In this document: positions 25,958-34,027 of the stretch, piece after piece
Layout: every line of letters begins with the position of its first letter
Position numbering within the stretch: the stretch's first letter is position 1
Source: an uncultured Fibrobacter sp.
GTDB taxonomy: Bacteria > Fibrobacterota > Fibrobacteria > Fibrobacterales > Fibrobacteraceae
Length of the DNA: 64,000 bases
Reading direction: 5' to 3'
NCBI GenBank assembly: GCA_934699585.1
Contig: CAKUWY010000015.1
Coordinates: forward strand, 1 to 64,000
Made by a program: the position numbers and the translations under genes
The notes under the pieces: model-generated
Databases searched by the model: none
What the model saw: only the letters and a program-made list of their open reading frames with translations
Told to the model about the DNA's origin: nothing

Positions 25958-27859
25958 ATGAGAAAGTTTACTATGAAAAATTCTGGTTCTATAGTGTCAT
26001 CCTGGAGCAAGCGTAGCGCTGCGATAGGATCTATGTTGGCCCTCGCCTTCTTTGCCGCTTGCGGCGACGATGTGACCGACAACGACCCGGTAACCACCCA
26101 GGGATACGAAAGCGAAGAGGCTTTCCCCAAGTGCGATGCCGATTACGAGGGCTATTTTGCCACCCTGCTTTCTAGCCAGGATGTCTATATATGCACGGCC
26201 AAGAACTGGGTGAACATCAGTAAGTCCGGTTTTGGCAGTAATGCGGGCACCTCTAGCAAGACCAGCTGCACTGCCGAAGAACTCTCTGACGGTACAGGCG
26301 TTGAAATCACCTGCAACGGCAAAAAGAGCGTGCTGCAGTACGGCAAGAAGGGCGCCCAGGGTGACCCTGGCAAGGCCGGTTCCAATGCCGAAAACGGCAA
26401 GGCGGGTGAACCGGGTGGCAAGGGTAAGGATGGCGATGACGCTGTACCCGATGCGGACCGCTGCTTTGTCAAGTACGAGGCGGGTGACGTGGTGCTCTTT
26501 GAGTGCGGCGATTCCACATATGTGCGGAGTATGACGTCTTATGCTTCGAACACATACAGTACGTTTGATGTCTGGAAGAATTTTTATCAAAATGAAACTT
26601 TTAGTCCCCTTTGGCGTGGGTCCTACCCTCGGACGATTTACAACGACGAATTTGGCACTAAGGCGACAGGAAAGCTTGTGCGCTGGGAGGGCGATGAAAC
26701 ATGGGTGCCGACCGGTACGGCCCTTGACAGTGTAGCGTTTTTCCTGACTGCCGCCATTGCGGGTACGGCTACGGTCACTGTGTCCGAGGCAATAGAGGTG
26801 TCCGCAGACAACTACCGCCCCTTTGTGGGACTGAAGTTCGATGTTTCTGGTAAGAACATCGCTGATATCGCGCAGGGTGGCGGCTTCTGCCTCACCTACT
26901 CCTCGGATAGCGCCATGGTCTTGCTCCTGAAGGGTGATTCTGGCTTTGTCAGGGCCGAAATCCCCGCTACGGAAGAAGGCGAGGAGGCTGTCGTGGATAT
27001 TTCCATTGATGACTTCGAGTCCGTTATTGACAGCGTGAACGTGCGTGCAGTCATGGGTGGCATTAGTGCCGTCTATGTTGAGGCCGTGGGTGGCGAGGCT
27101 GTGGGCACCTACGAGAACAAGTTTGCCGTTTACCAGTTCGGCTCCTACGGTGGTTGCGATGGACAGACGTTCAGCAAGTCCGACTGGAAAAAGCACCTGG
27201 ATGCCATAAGGGGCGAAGACGGCACATTTGTGGATCCCCGTACACCTGGCTTTACCTACCATACCGTGACCCTTGGTGACCAGACATGGCTTGCCGAGGA
27301 TTTGCAGTACAGGTTTAGGGGGAGTGACGCCGCTGACACGAGTATATGCCTTAATGAAAGTGCCGATGCGGATACCTGCGAGACCTTTGGAGAACGCTAT
27401 ACGTGGCTGCAGGCACTGAATAATGCGTCTGGATGTTATAGCGATGCAGTGTGCGATGCTGCCCTTCCTGACACGGTGCAGGGCATCTGCCCCGATGGCT
27501 GGCATTTGCCCAACATAAAGGAGTGGGGCAAGATGATTGCCTTGGTGGAAAATGGCTTTAATAGAACCAATGTTGTCAATCGCAGGCAGATGTTCATTGA
27601 ACGTGCCGCCTTCCTCTCGAATAAAAATACATATAGCCTGGGGCAGAATTTGTCGGGACTGAATTTGACTAAGGCCTCCGCCGATGTTAGCTGGTGGTCC
27701 TCAACAGAGGACGACGACGAAGATGCGAAAGTGTTTAACCATGATAAAAGAATCTACAACGGTAGTACTGACTATCCCATTACTGAAGAAAACTACGGAA
27801 AATACGGGACAAGTAAAAAGAGTCGTTTCCCCGTCCGTTGCGTAAAGGACGCCGAGTAG
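25958..27859 (+). CDS. FISUMP lipoprotein with collagen-like stalk 3
   Basis: This 633-residue third paralogue has a near-copy of the gene 2 signal peptide and lipobox FFAAC, followed by a more diverged mature part: Gly-X-Y run (GKKGAQGDPGKAG, interrupted by SNAENGKAGEPG) around 130-165, beta-rich middle, and a FISUMP domain with VTLGDQTWLAEDLQ, YTWLQALNNA, CPDGWHLPNIKEWGKMI, WWSSTEDD and FPVRCVKD. Same 13-base gap and AAGGAGGG site as copy 2. The contrast between near-identical leader and diverged body points to leader duplication or conversion. A terminator follows. Confidence 0.92.
   Translation: MRKFTMKNSGSIVSSWSKRSAAIGSMLALAFFAACGDDVTDNDPVTTQGYESEEAFPKCDADYEGYFATLLSSQDVYICTAKNWVNISKSGFGSNAGTSSKTSCTAEELSDGTGVEITCNGKKSVLQYGKKGAQGDPGKAGSNAENGKAGEPGGKGKDGDDAVPDADRCFVKYEAGDVVLFECGDSTYVRSMTSYASNTYSTFDVWKNFYQNETFSPLWRGSYPRTIYNDEFGTKATGKLVRWEGDETWVPTGTALDSVAFFLTAAIAGTATVTVSEAIEVSADNYRPFVGLKFDVSGKNIADIAQGGGFCLTYSSDSAMVLLLKGDSGFVRAEIPATEEGEEAVVDISIDDFESVIDSVNVRAVMGGISAVYVEAVGGEAVGTYENKFAVYQFGSYGGCDGQTFSKSDWKKHLDAIRGEDGTFVDPRTPGFTYHTVTLGDQTWLAEDLQYRFRGSDAADTSICLNESADADTCETFGERYTWLQALNNASGCYSDAVCDAALPDTVQGICPDGWHLPNIKEWGKMIALVENGFNRTNVVNRRQMFIERAAFLSNKNTYSLGQNLSGLNLTKASADVSWWSSTEDDDEDAKVFNHDKRIYNGSTDYPITEENYGKYGTSKKSRFPVRCVKDAE
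25994..26033. repeat. Palindromic repeat unit inside signal-peptide codons (copy 3)
   Basis: Same element as at 24053-24092 with a few substitutions, at the same reading-frame position in the paralogue. Confidence 0.75.
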
Positions 27860-27885
27860 CGAATAACCGCACCGAATCTTAAATC

Positions 27886-27917
27886 AAAAAGAGACCGTGA
27901 AAACGGCCTCTTTTTTT
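27886..27917 (+). terminator. Rho-independent terminator of FISUMP operon
   Basis: AAAAAGAG-A-CCGT, loop GAAA, ACGG-C-CTCT then seven T residues; one A/C mismatch in the stem. The A-run on the left means it may also serve the convergent Rpn gene. Confidence 0.85.
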
Positions 27918-27940
27918 GTCTGGCAAAAGTCTTATCACTG

Positions 27941-28909
27941 TTATTTTTTTAAGGCCATCGCCTCGGCTATTATTTTCTTGGAAACACCCTTGGATTGGAA
28001 AAATGCAATCATTTTTTCCATACCCTTTTCCATACCCTTTTCCATACCCTTTTCCATACCCTTTTCCATACCCATCTCCATACCTTTTTCTCGGCCCTCT
28101 TTCAGCCCCTTACGTCGTGCTGCTCGCTCGGCGGCGCGCCACTGGTCTGCCACACTGACAAACCCGAGATGTTGTCCTATGCTCTTGAATGCCATATCTA
28201 GTTCCTCCCAGTCTTTTTTGTTCAGGTAGTACTCCCCTAAATATAATTTCATTTTGTTCAAGAAAACAGCCTTACCCTCGTTCCCGAGTTCCTGCAACCG
28301 TTCGCCAAGGGGCTGTGCCATATCGGAGAACCACTTTTTGTTGAATGCGTGTTTCATAACCAGTGCTCCGACACCAGCCTCTATGTTGTCATCGTTTAGG
28401 CAGGAATCATTGTCCAGGTCTGCAAGATTCACCAAGACAAATTCGAATGGGAGGTCTTTTCCTTGAAACTTGGCGTGGTTTCGTTTCCTGTACTCGGCCA
28501 GAGGATCCCAGCCACGCTCCCCATTGTAGATGACAATTGCCTTTGTCGGATACCACCGGAAATCCGTATCGTTTTTTCCGATGAGTATGTTGAACGCGTA
28601 GCGCCCCACCTGGTTAAGCACCTGTGTGTCGGAGTGGGACTTGTGTTCGAGCAGGATGCCCACGAATACCTCCCTACCGTCGTTGACTTTTGCTCTAAAG
28701 GCGAGGTCGGCTTCTCCCTTTTCGTTGACTTCGCTGTAGGATCCCGGGAGAAGGGTCAAGGAATCCATATCGACATCCTGGAGCATATCGTTGAGAGTCC
28801 CGTTTACCATACGCGATAGGTTCAGCAGGGTTTTCGCGTTGACTGGTTTAGAGTAGATGTAGCGGAAAAATCCGTCGTGATTTTTCTTGTTTGTTCGGCT
28901 GTCTGCCAT
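27941..28909 (-). CDS. Rpn family recombination-promoting nuclease / putative transposase
   Basis: This 322-residue PD-(D/E)XK-type protein of the Rpn/transposase_31 family begins with the characteristic NKKNHDGFFRYIYSKP and continues with LLPGSYSEVNEKGEADLAFRAKV and VGILLEHKSH (nuclease core D...E-x-K), then KAIVIYNGERGWDP. The C-terminal ~50 residues contain five to six KGME tetrapeptide repeats before the terminal helix, as is common in this family. E. coli members promote RecA-independent recombination and some act in defence. GGAG precedes the ATG. It stands alone on the minus strand. Confidence 0.92.
   Translation of the reverse strand: MADSRTNKKNHDGFFRYIYSKPVNAKTLLNLSRMVNGTLNDMLQDVDMDSLTLLPGSYSEVNEKGEADLAFRAKVNDGREVFVGILLEHKSHSDTQVLNQVGRYAFNILIGKNDTDFRWYPTKAIVIYNGERGWDPLAEYRKRNHAKFQGKDLPFEFVLVNLADLDNDSCLNDDNIEAGVGALVMKHAFNKKWFSDMAQPLGERLQELGNEGKAVFLNKMKLYLGEYYLNKKDWEELDMAFKSIGQHLGFVSVADQWRAAERAARRKGLKEGREKGMEMGMEKGMEKGMEKGMEKGMEKMIAFFQSKGVSKKIIAEAMALKK
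28016..28093. repeat. 12-base tandem repeat in the Rpn gene
   Basis: About five to six copies of CCATACCCTTTT on the plus strand (KGME on the minus-strand protein), the last copies degenerate. Copy number changes would keep the frame. Confidence 0.9.
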
Positions 28910-28982
28910 TTTTCATCTCCACTTTTAGTGTTCTCTTATATAAACGGAGATGTAGGGCAAAAAAAGCCTAGAAAAATTAATT

Positions 28983-30689
28983 TTACAAGTTGCAGCGGGC
29001 GGCGGAGGTAAGGGCGTAGCGGCCGCTGGCGGTCTCGCATTCGGCGCGGAGGTAGGCCAAACCCGCTGTGCTCACTTCGATAGTCTCGTTCTGGCTTGCG
29101 GCCACGAGGCTTTCGGGGCAAATTTCTTCTTTGGCGGCCCACTTGCCGCCTGCGAGAATGCGGCGCCTGTAGATGCGTATGTAACGGAATCCGCCACCCA
29201 GGTCTTGCGTGCTTTGGGCGTGGAACTTTACGGTGCTACCGTCGCGTTCCCACCAGAGGGCGGGTCCGTCGGTAATGTAACAGTTGTCGCCTGCGAAGGC
29301 CTGCTGCAATTCTGCGGAGGAGAGGTTGTTACCGCTAGATTCCGGCTCGGGGGCCGGAATGACGCTTGGCGAGGGGGCGTTGCGGGGTGTCCCCGCAGAG
29401 GGGGTAGCGGGAGCCGCTAGGAGATCCCCGCCTTCGCGGGGATGACAAAGAGGGTCGCGGGGATGACAAAGAGGGTCGCGGGGATGACAAGGGGCGGACG
29501 CGAGGGGGAGGCTTCCCCCTTTCACGACGGTGCGGACTTTTCCGAAGACGTGGTGGCGGTTGTTCCCCAGGGAGAAAAGCGGCAGGCGCACGAAGGTGGT
29601 GTCGTTCATGTCGCCGTGGGCGTCGTTTCCGCCGATGGGGAGTAGTAAGTTTCCTTTGCCCAGCTCGTCGATCCACCAGGCGCGACCCAGTTTAAATCCT
29701 TCGTCGCGGATGCCGTTCCAGAACTGGATGCCGCGAACGGGGTGCTTTGCGTCTAGGTGCAGGTCTGCGGTTTTCCAGTAGCCGCGCCGGAAAATGAATT
29801 TTTCAAGCGCTCCCATTTGCTGTAGGGGGTGCGCGGCAAAGCAGGGCGCGTCCGTCATTTCGAGGATGCGCCCGATGGGGAGCGTGGGCCTGTTGTTGAG
29901 CCAGTAGCGGCCGCAGTCGCCGAGGCCCGGCAGGTAGGCGCTGGGCCCGAGGGCGGTCATGTGCACGTTTTCGCCCTTGCTGTTGCCTGCGGAGATTTCT
30001 TCGCCGGCGATAAGGAGCGGCTTTGCGGGGAGTGCGGCGATTTCGTCTTTCAGGTTCTGGAAACGCGCCGATGCAGAAGGAGCTTCCTTGGTGTAGTCTT
30101 CGACGGTGAAGGCGAAATCGTAGGCGTGGTCCGTAAAGTTCACGAAGTCGAGTCCTACGGCCTCTGCCGCCTGCTGCATCACGGCGGGACTTGCGCCGTA
30201 TTCCACGTGGTCTGCCGAGTAGTAGGTGTGGCAGTGCATTTCGCCGGCGGCATATCCTTCGGGTTTGGGAAGCTCGTGCCGGAGTACCTGGATTTTCAGC
30301 GGCGAGGGTTTCAGGCCCGGAAAGTTCCAGCGCTGGAAGGTTCGTTCTTTGCCGTTGCGGCACGCAACGACCTTCGGGAAAATCTCGTAGAGGCCGGGTT
30401 CCAGCGCACCGATTCCTACGGGGAAAAAGTGGAAGGGCTGATCCGCTTTCAGGTCCAGGTTGTCAAAACGCCGGGTTTCGTCGGGGCAGTTTTCGTCCAG
30501 GCGCCGGATCGAAATTTCTAGGCTCTTGATGGCGGCTGGGAACCGGTGGGCGTCCCGCACCACAATCCACAGCAGGGGAGTTTTGCCCGGCACAAACTGG
30601 AAGGGCGCATCCGTGAAAATTTCGGGCCAGGGCCTGTACAGCAGGGACCAGGGCAGCCTGAACTTGAAGTGTGTTTCCGCGTAGTGCAT
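28983..30689 (-). CDS. CehA/McbA-like PHP-domain metallohydrolase
   Basis: This 568-residue PHP protein has the metal-binding motif GEMHCHTYYSADHVEYG around residues 152-168, NFTDHAYDF about 40 later, then GEEIS and a C-terminal GGNDAHGD, matching the CehA/McbA group of predicted phosphoesterases. There is no signal peptide. Residues ~397-451 are an insert coded by palindromic repeats, with the motif CHPRDPL recurring and VIPAPEPESS; the frame stays open and homologous sequence resumes after it. Start lies four bases after the upstream gene with GGAG overlapping that gene's stop. It is the last gene of the bamD operon. Confidence 0.85.
   Translation of the reverse strand: MHYAETHFKFRLPWSLLYRPWPEIFTDAPFQFVPGKTPLLWIVVRDAHRFPAAIKSLEISIRRLDENCPDETRRFDNLDLKADQPFHFFPVGIGALEPGLYEIFPKVVACRNGKERTFQRWNFPGLKPSPLKIQVLRHELPKPEGYAAGEMHCHTYYSADHVEYGASPAVMQQAAEAVGLDFVNFTDHAYDFAFTVEDYTKEAPSASARFQNLKDEIAALPAKPLLIAGEEISAGNSKGENVHMTALGPSAYLPGLGDCGRYWLNNRPTLPIGRILEMTDAPCFAAHPLQQMGALEKFIFRRGYWKTADLHLDAKHPVRGIQFWNGIRDEGFKLGRAWWIDELGKGNLLLPIGGNDAHGDMNDTTFVRLPLFSLGNNRHHVFGKVRTVVKGGSLPLASAPCHPRDPLCHPRDPLCHPREGGDLLAAPATPSAGTPRNAPSPSVIPAPEPESSGNNLSSAELQQAFAGDNCYITDGPALWWERDGSTVKFHAQSTQDLGGGFRYIRIYRRRILAGGKWAAKEEICPESLVAASQNETIEVSTAGLAYLRAECETASGRYALTSAARCNL
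29330..29497. repeat. Palindromic repeats inside the PHP gene
   Basis: One unit with stem ATTCCGG/CCGGAAT lies at 29337-29365 and a second with stem ATCCCCGC/GCGGGGAT at 29420-29446; after it the 19-base piece GGGATGACAAAGAGGGTCG recurs at 29439 and 29458 and partly at 29477. The segment lies wholly within an open reading frame. Confidence 0.85.
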
Positions 30690-30692
30690 GGC

Positions 30693-31709
30693 CTACTCCG
30701 GCTTGGTGGCGGGATTCGCCTCCGGCTGCTTTGCCTCTGGAGGCGGCTGCTTTTCGGCGCTTGAAGGTGCGGCGCTTTCCTTTGTAACGATGGTCGCACC
30801 TTCCTTGCCTGCGGTTGTGCCTTCTTGTGCGGTGGCGCTGCCGTCCTTCGCAGTGGTGGCGCTTTTTACACCTGCCGAATCGGCTGTCGCGCCGTCCTTT
30901 GGTGTGGCGGTGCTATCTTCTATAACCACGGGTTTGTTCCAGGCACCAAAGCTTACACGGATTTGCAGCTGGATTCCGCCGATATTCCATTTGGCTTTTT
31001 CTTCGGGGCCGTTGGGCACGATGTCGGCATACTGTTTCTTGGACTTGACCGAAATGGAACTGTACCCCAGGTCGCCATAAATGTACAGGCTTTTCCAGTT
31101 GAACAGCAGGTAGCCGATGCTGAGCCCGAATCCGGAACCGTAAAAGGGAGTTTCTGCGGCAAGCTTGCCCCAGCTGGTATAGATTTCGGTGTGGGGGAGC
31201 GTCCAGTACCAACGCAAGGCGATACTGAAAAGGCTTTCGTTACTGAGGGACATCAGGTTCACTGGGATGGCGAACCGGTATTCCAGAAAAAGCGGAAACC
31301 CCTGGATGGTGTAGCTGTAGTTGTGGGAGTGGTTGTTTTGGTCTACAAGTACAACGGATTCATTGTCGTATATGAAGCCTGCGCCAACGCTTACGAAATG
31401 GTCTTGCCGCAACTGGAACTGCAGTCCTGCATAAACCGGGAAGCAGAAGTTCACCTTCTGAAAGTCCTGCTTGGCCACGTTGGCGCTGTCCCGCTTGTCT
31501 AGCGCCTGTGTCAAGAATTCGTGATGGATAGTGTCGATGGCGTCTTGAAAGTATTCCCGCTGGTCAAAGCTGAGAAAGGAAATTCCCGGTTGCAAAAAAA
31601 GGGCGATTCTGGAATTGTCGTGGATGTCCGTGCTGTTTTCGGTTTCCGCAAGGGATGCCACCGTAAGCACGAATGCAAGACACAGAATCTTTTTTGCCAG
31701 GGAAACCAT
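30693..31709 (-). CDS. Probable outer-membrane beta-barrel protein
   Basis: This 338-residue protein has a signal peptide (AFVLTVASLA-E). The central ~220 residues have barrel-like strands (VSVGAGFIYDNESV, FPLFLEYRFAIPV, FSIALRWYWTLP, GFGLSIGYLLF, LYIYGDLGYSSISV, GGIQLQIRVSFG). The C-terminal ~75 residues form a low-complexity tail of Ala, Thr, Lys, Pro and Glu repeats, which is unusual after a barrel and would probably be periplasmic. No family recognised. It starts four bases after bamD ends and its stop is four bases before the PHP gene, so it is in the bamD operon. Confidence 0.75.
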   Translation of the reverse strand: MVSLAKKILCLAFVLTVASLAETENSTDIHDNSRIALFLQPGISFLSFDQREYFQDAIDTIHHEFLTQALDKRDSANVAKQDFQKVNFCFPVYAGLQFQLRQDHFVSVGAGFIYDNESVVLVDQNNHSHNYSYTIQGFPLFLEYRFAIPVNLMSLSNESLFSIALRWYWTLPHTEIYTSWGKLAAETPFYGSGFGLSIGYLLFNWKSLYIYGDLGYSSISVKSKKQYADIVPNGPEEKAKWNIGGIQLQIRVSFGAWNKPVVIEDSTATPKDGATADSAGVKSATTAKDGSATAQEGTTAGKEGATIVTKESAAPSSAEKQPPPEAKQPEANPATKPE

Positions 31710-31713
31710 AAGG

Positions 31714-32562
31714 CTAGTTTGTCATTTCCTTGTCTTCTTTGTCTTCTTTCTTTTTCTTGGAATCTTTTTTCATGCGCTTTTCGAAATCTTTTTCGGCGCT
31801 GGCTATATTCTTTTCGTTTTTCTTGACAATCTTTTCGATGTCGTCGTCGCCCGCGAATTCACCCTGCATCATGGTGAGGTAGCTGCGGGCGGGTTCGAAC
31901 TGGTCCAGCTCTATGTAAGAATCTACGATTATCTTGAAGGCGTCTTTTCGACGCTTGCTTACCGTGTATTTTTCCAGGAATTCCTTGAGGTAGATGACGG
32001 CGGCCTGGTACTTGTCCATACGGTAATAGAGCCGTGCGGTCTGGAATTCCTTTTCGGCCAGGCGTTCGGTTAGAAGGTTCTGGTAGTACTTGACAGAATC
32101 TCGCAGGGGGGAGTTGGGGTAGTTGAAAAGGTATCGCTCAAAGTCTTTCATGGCGGTGGTGGTATTGGTTTCGTCGCGGGCCACCTTGAACTCTATGTTG
32201 AAAGAGGATATAGCCTTGCGGAATTCGGCGTCCTCGATATAGGAGGATCCTGGAAAATTCACCACGAATGAGCCGTACTCGCCACGGGCTTCTATCCATT
32301 CTTCTAGGTTGAAGTAGCTTTGGGCTAGTAGGAAACTGCTTTTTTCCATAACGCCCGTGCCTGAGCATAGGCTGATTATTTCTTCTAGCTTGTCCTGGGC
32401 CCTGCCGTATTTCTGTTTATTGAAAAGTTCTTCAGCTGCTGTGAGCTTGTTCCGGCAGAATTCGGTATGGCTTATTGTGCCGCGGTCCGAGGAACAGCCA
32501 CTAAGGAAAGCAGTCAGGGCAAAAAGACAGAGTATTGGGGCTGACTTTGAGAAAAGGGTCAT
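31714..32562 (-). CDS. bamD: BamD-like outer-membrane assembly lipoprotein
   Basis: This 282-residue lipoprotein (lipobox FLSGC) has tetratricopeptide-type helices: AAEELFNKQKYGRAQDKLEE, then SYFNLEEWIEARGEY and AVIYLKEFLEKY. This is the BamD/YfiO layout; BamD binds BamA and substrate beta-signals at the periplasmic face of the outer membrane. The C-terminal ~40 residues are almost entirely K, E and D, beyond the usual BamD end. First gene of a three-gene minus-strand operon with an outer-membrane protein and a PHP hydrolase; divergent from lptF. Confidence 0.88.
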   Translation of the reverse strand: MTLFSKSAPILCLFALTAFLSGCSSDRGTISHTEFCRNKLTAAEELFNKQKYGRAQDKLEEIISLCSGTGVMEKSSFLLAQSYFNLEEWIEARGEYGSFVVNFPGSSYIEDAEFRKAISSFNIEFKVARDETNTTTAMKDFERYLFNYPNSPLRDSVKYYQNLLTERLAEKEFQTARLYYRMDKYQAAVIYLKEFLEKYTVSKRRKDAFKIIVDSYIELDQFEPARSYLTMMQGEFAGDDDIEKIVKKNEKNIASAEKDFEKRMKKDSKKKKEDKEDKEMTN

Positions 32563-32626
32563 TTTTTTTCTTTGGTTAATTCTAATTTTCAGCTATCAAA
32601 TTAGAAAAAAGAAATACACCGGAAAA

Positions 32627-34027
32627 ATGATTTTAGTCCGATATGTCTTGAAAGAGCAGATAGGCCCCTTTTTGGCGGCTCTTTTTGGCATCACGTTTTT
32701 GTTTGTGGTGGACTTTCTGGTGAAGATTCTGGACAATGTGCTTTCCAAGGGGCTCCCGGCGTCGACGGTTCTTGAAATTTTCGTGCTGAACCTGGCCTGG
32801 ATGCTTTCGTTGTCTATCCCTATGGCGGTGCTGGTGGCCTGCCTCATGTCTTTTGGCAGGCTTTCAGGAGACCAGGAGATCACGGCGGTAAAGGCGGCTG
32901 GAATGTCGCCCCTTTCGCTGATGCGCCCGGTGATGCTTGTGGCCATGCTCATTGCGGTACTCATGGTGCTGTTCAACAACTGGGTGCTGCCCGAGGCGAA
33001 CCACCGCTCCGTAGAGCTGATGAACGCTGTTTCCAGAAAGAAACCTCACGTGTTTATCGACGAGGGCCGTTTGATTACCCAGTTCCCCGACGTGCAACTG
33101 TGGGTGAGCCGCATTGACCAGGTGTCTGGAACGTTGTACGGGATTCAGGTGTACGAAATGGAACGCAGGGGGTCGCCACGCATTATCTATGCGGATAGCG
33201 CGTCTTTGGACTACGTAGATAATGGTGCGACTCTCATGTTCAAGCTCCGAAGCGGCGAGACCCACATGGTGGACCCGGACAATCCCGAAAACTATTTCCG
33301 CATAAGGTTCTATTCCCAGGACCTTGCTATGGAAAACGTGGATGACCGTCTGGAACGCCGTAGCCGCAGCTACCGTAGCGACCGCGAGATGCCTGTGGAA
33401 ATGATGATGGACGTTGTGGAAGAGGCTAGGCACAATTACGATTCTCTGGCGGATTACGCCCAAAGTACACGCCTGTCGTCGCTTCTGGTCACCTGCCGCC
33501 TGCTGGAAGGCGACAGTATTGTTCCCGATAGCGCCCGCGGTATAGTGAACGACGATTCCAGACAACTTTCCAGGGTCATTCCCAGAGTTCGCGCCCAGGA
33601 GCAGGGCGTGTTGCGCACTACGGAACGCCTGCGTGGGCGCATGGAGGTGGAAGAAAAGCGCCAGGCCCAGTACCTGGTTGAAATCCACAAGAAGTTCAGC
33701 ACCTCCTTTGCCTGCTTTATCTTTGTGCTTATCGGAGCTCCCCTCGGAATCATGGCCCGCAAGGGCGGTATCGGCACGGGCATTCTCTACAGTCTTGCCT
33801 TTTTCGTCATTTACTGGATTTGCCTGATTGGCGGCGAGAACCTGGCGGACCGCCTGATTATTTCGCCTGAGCTTGCCATGTGGGCTTCTAACATCATTAT
33901 CGGCGCATTCGGTATTTTCATCACGGTGGCCATGGTCCGCGACCGATTCTCCGGAGATTCCAAGTTCTTCAGGGCGGTTCGTGCCGTGGGTGGGTTCTTC
34001 AAAAAGTTCACGAAGAGGTTCGGATGA
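32627..34027 (+). CDS. lptF: LPS export permease LptF
   Basis: LptF/LptG-family inner-membrane permease (YjgP/YjgQ), with the N-terminal LVRYVLKEQIGPFLAALFG helix, three N-terminal and three C-terminal helices, and a periplasmic beta-jellyroll between. It partners LptG and LptB in moving lipopolysaccharide from the inner membrane. At 466 residues it exceeds the usual ~360; the extra is a charged, helical segment of about 100 residues (from about RRSRSYRSDREMPVEM to the VEEKRQAQYLVEIHKK run) just before the C-terminal helices. The ATG at 32627 matches the family start; the longer frame overlaps bamD. Overlaps lptG by four bases. Confidence 0.92.
   Translation: MILVRYVLKEQIGPFLAALFGITFLFVVDFLVKILDNVLSKGLPASTVLEIFVLNLAWMLSLSIPMAVLVACLMSFGRLSGDQEITAVKAAGMSPLSLMRPVMLVAMLIAVLMVLFNNWVLPEANHRSVELMNAVSRKKPHVFIDEGRLITQFPDVQLWVSRIDQVSGTLYGIQVYEMERRGSPRIIYADSASLDYVDNGATLMFKLRSGETHMVDPDNPENYFRIRFYSQDLAMENVDDRLERRSRSYRSDREMPVEMMMDVVEEARHNYDSLADYAQSTRLSSLLVTCRLLEGDSIVPDSARGIVNDDSRQLSRVIPRVRAQEQGVLRTTERLRGRMEVEEKRQAQYLVEIHKKFSTSFACFIFVLIGAPLGIMARKGGIGTGILYSLAFFVIYWICLIGGENLADRLIISPELAMWASNIIIGAFGIFITVAMVRDRFSGDSKFFRAVRAVGGFFKKFTKRFG

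Noticed and set aside
32357..32626. Upstream extension of lptF
   Set aside because: It overlaps bamD on the other strand and family homology starts at ATG 32627.
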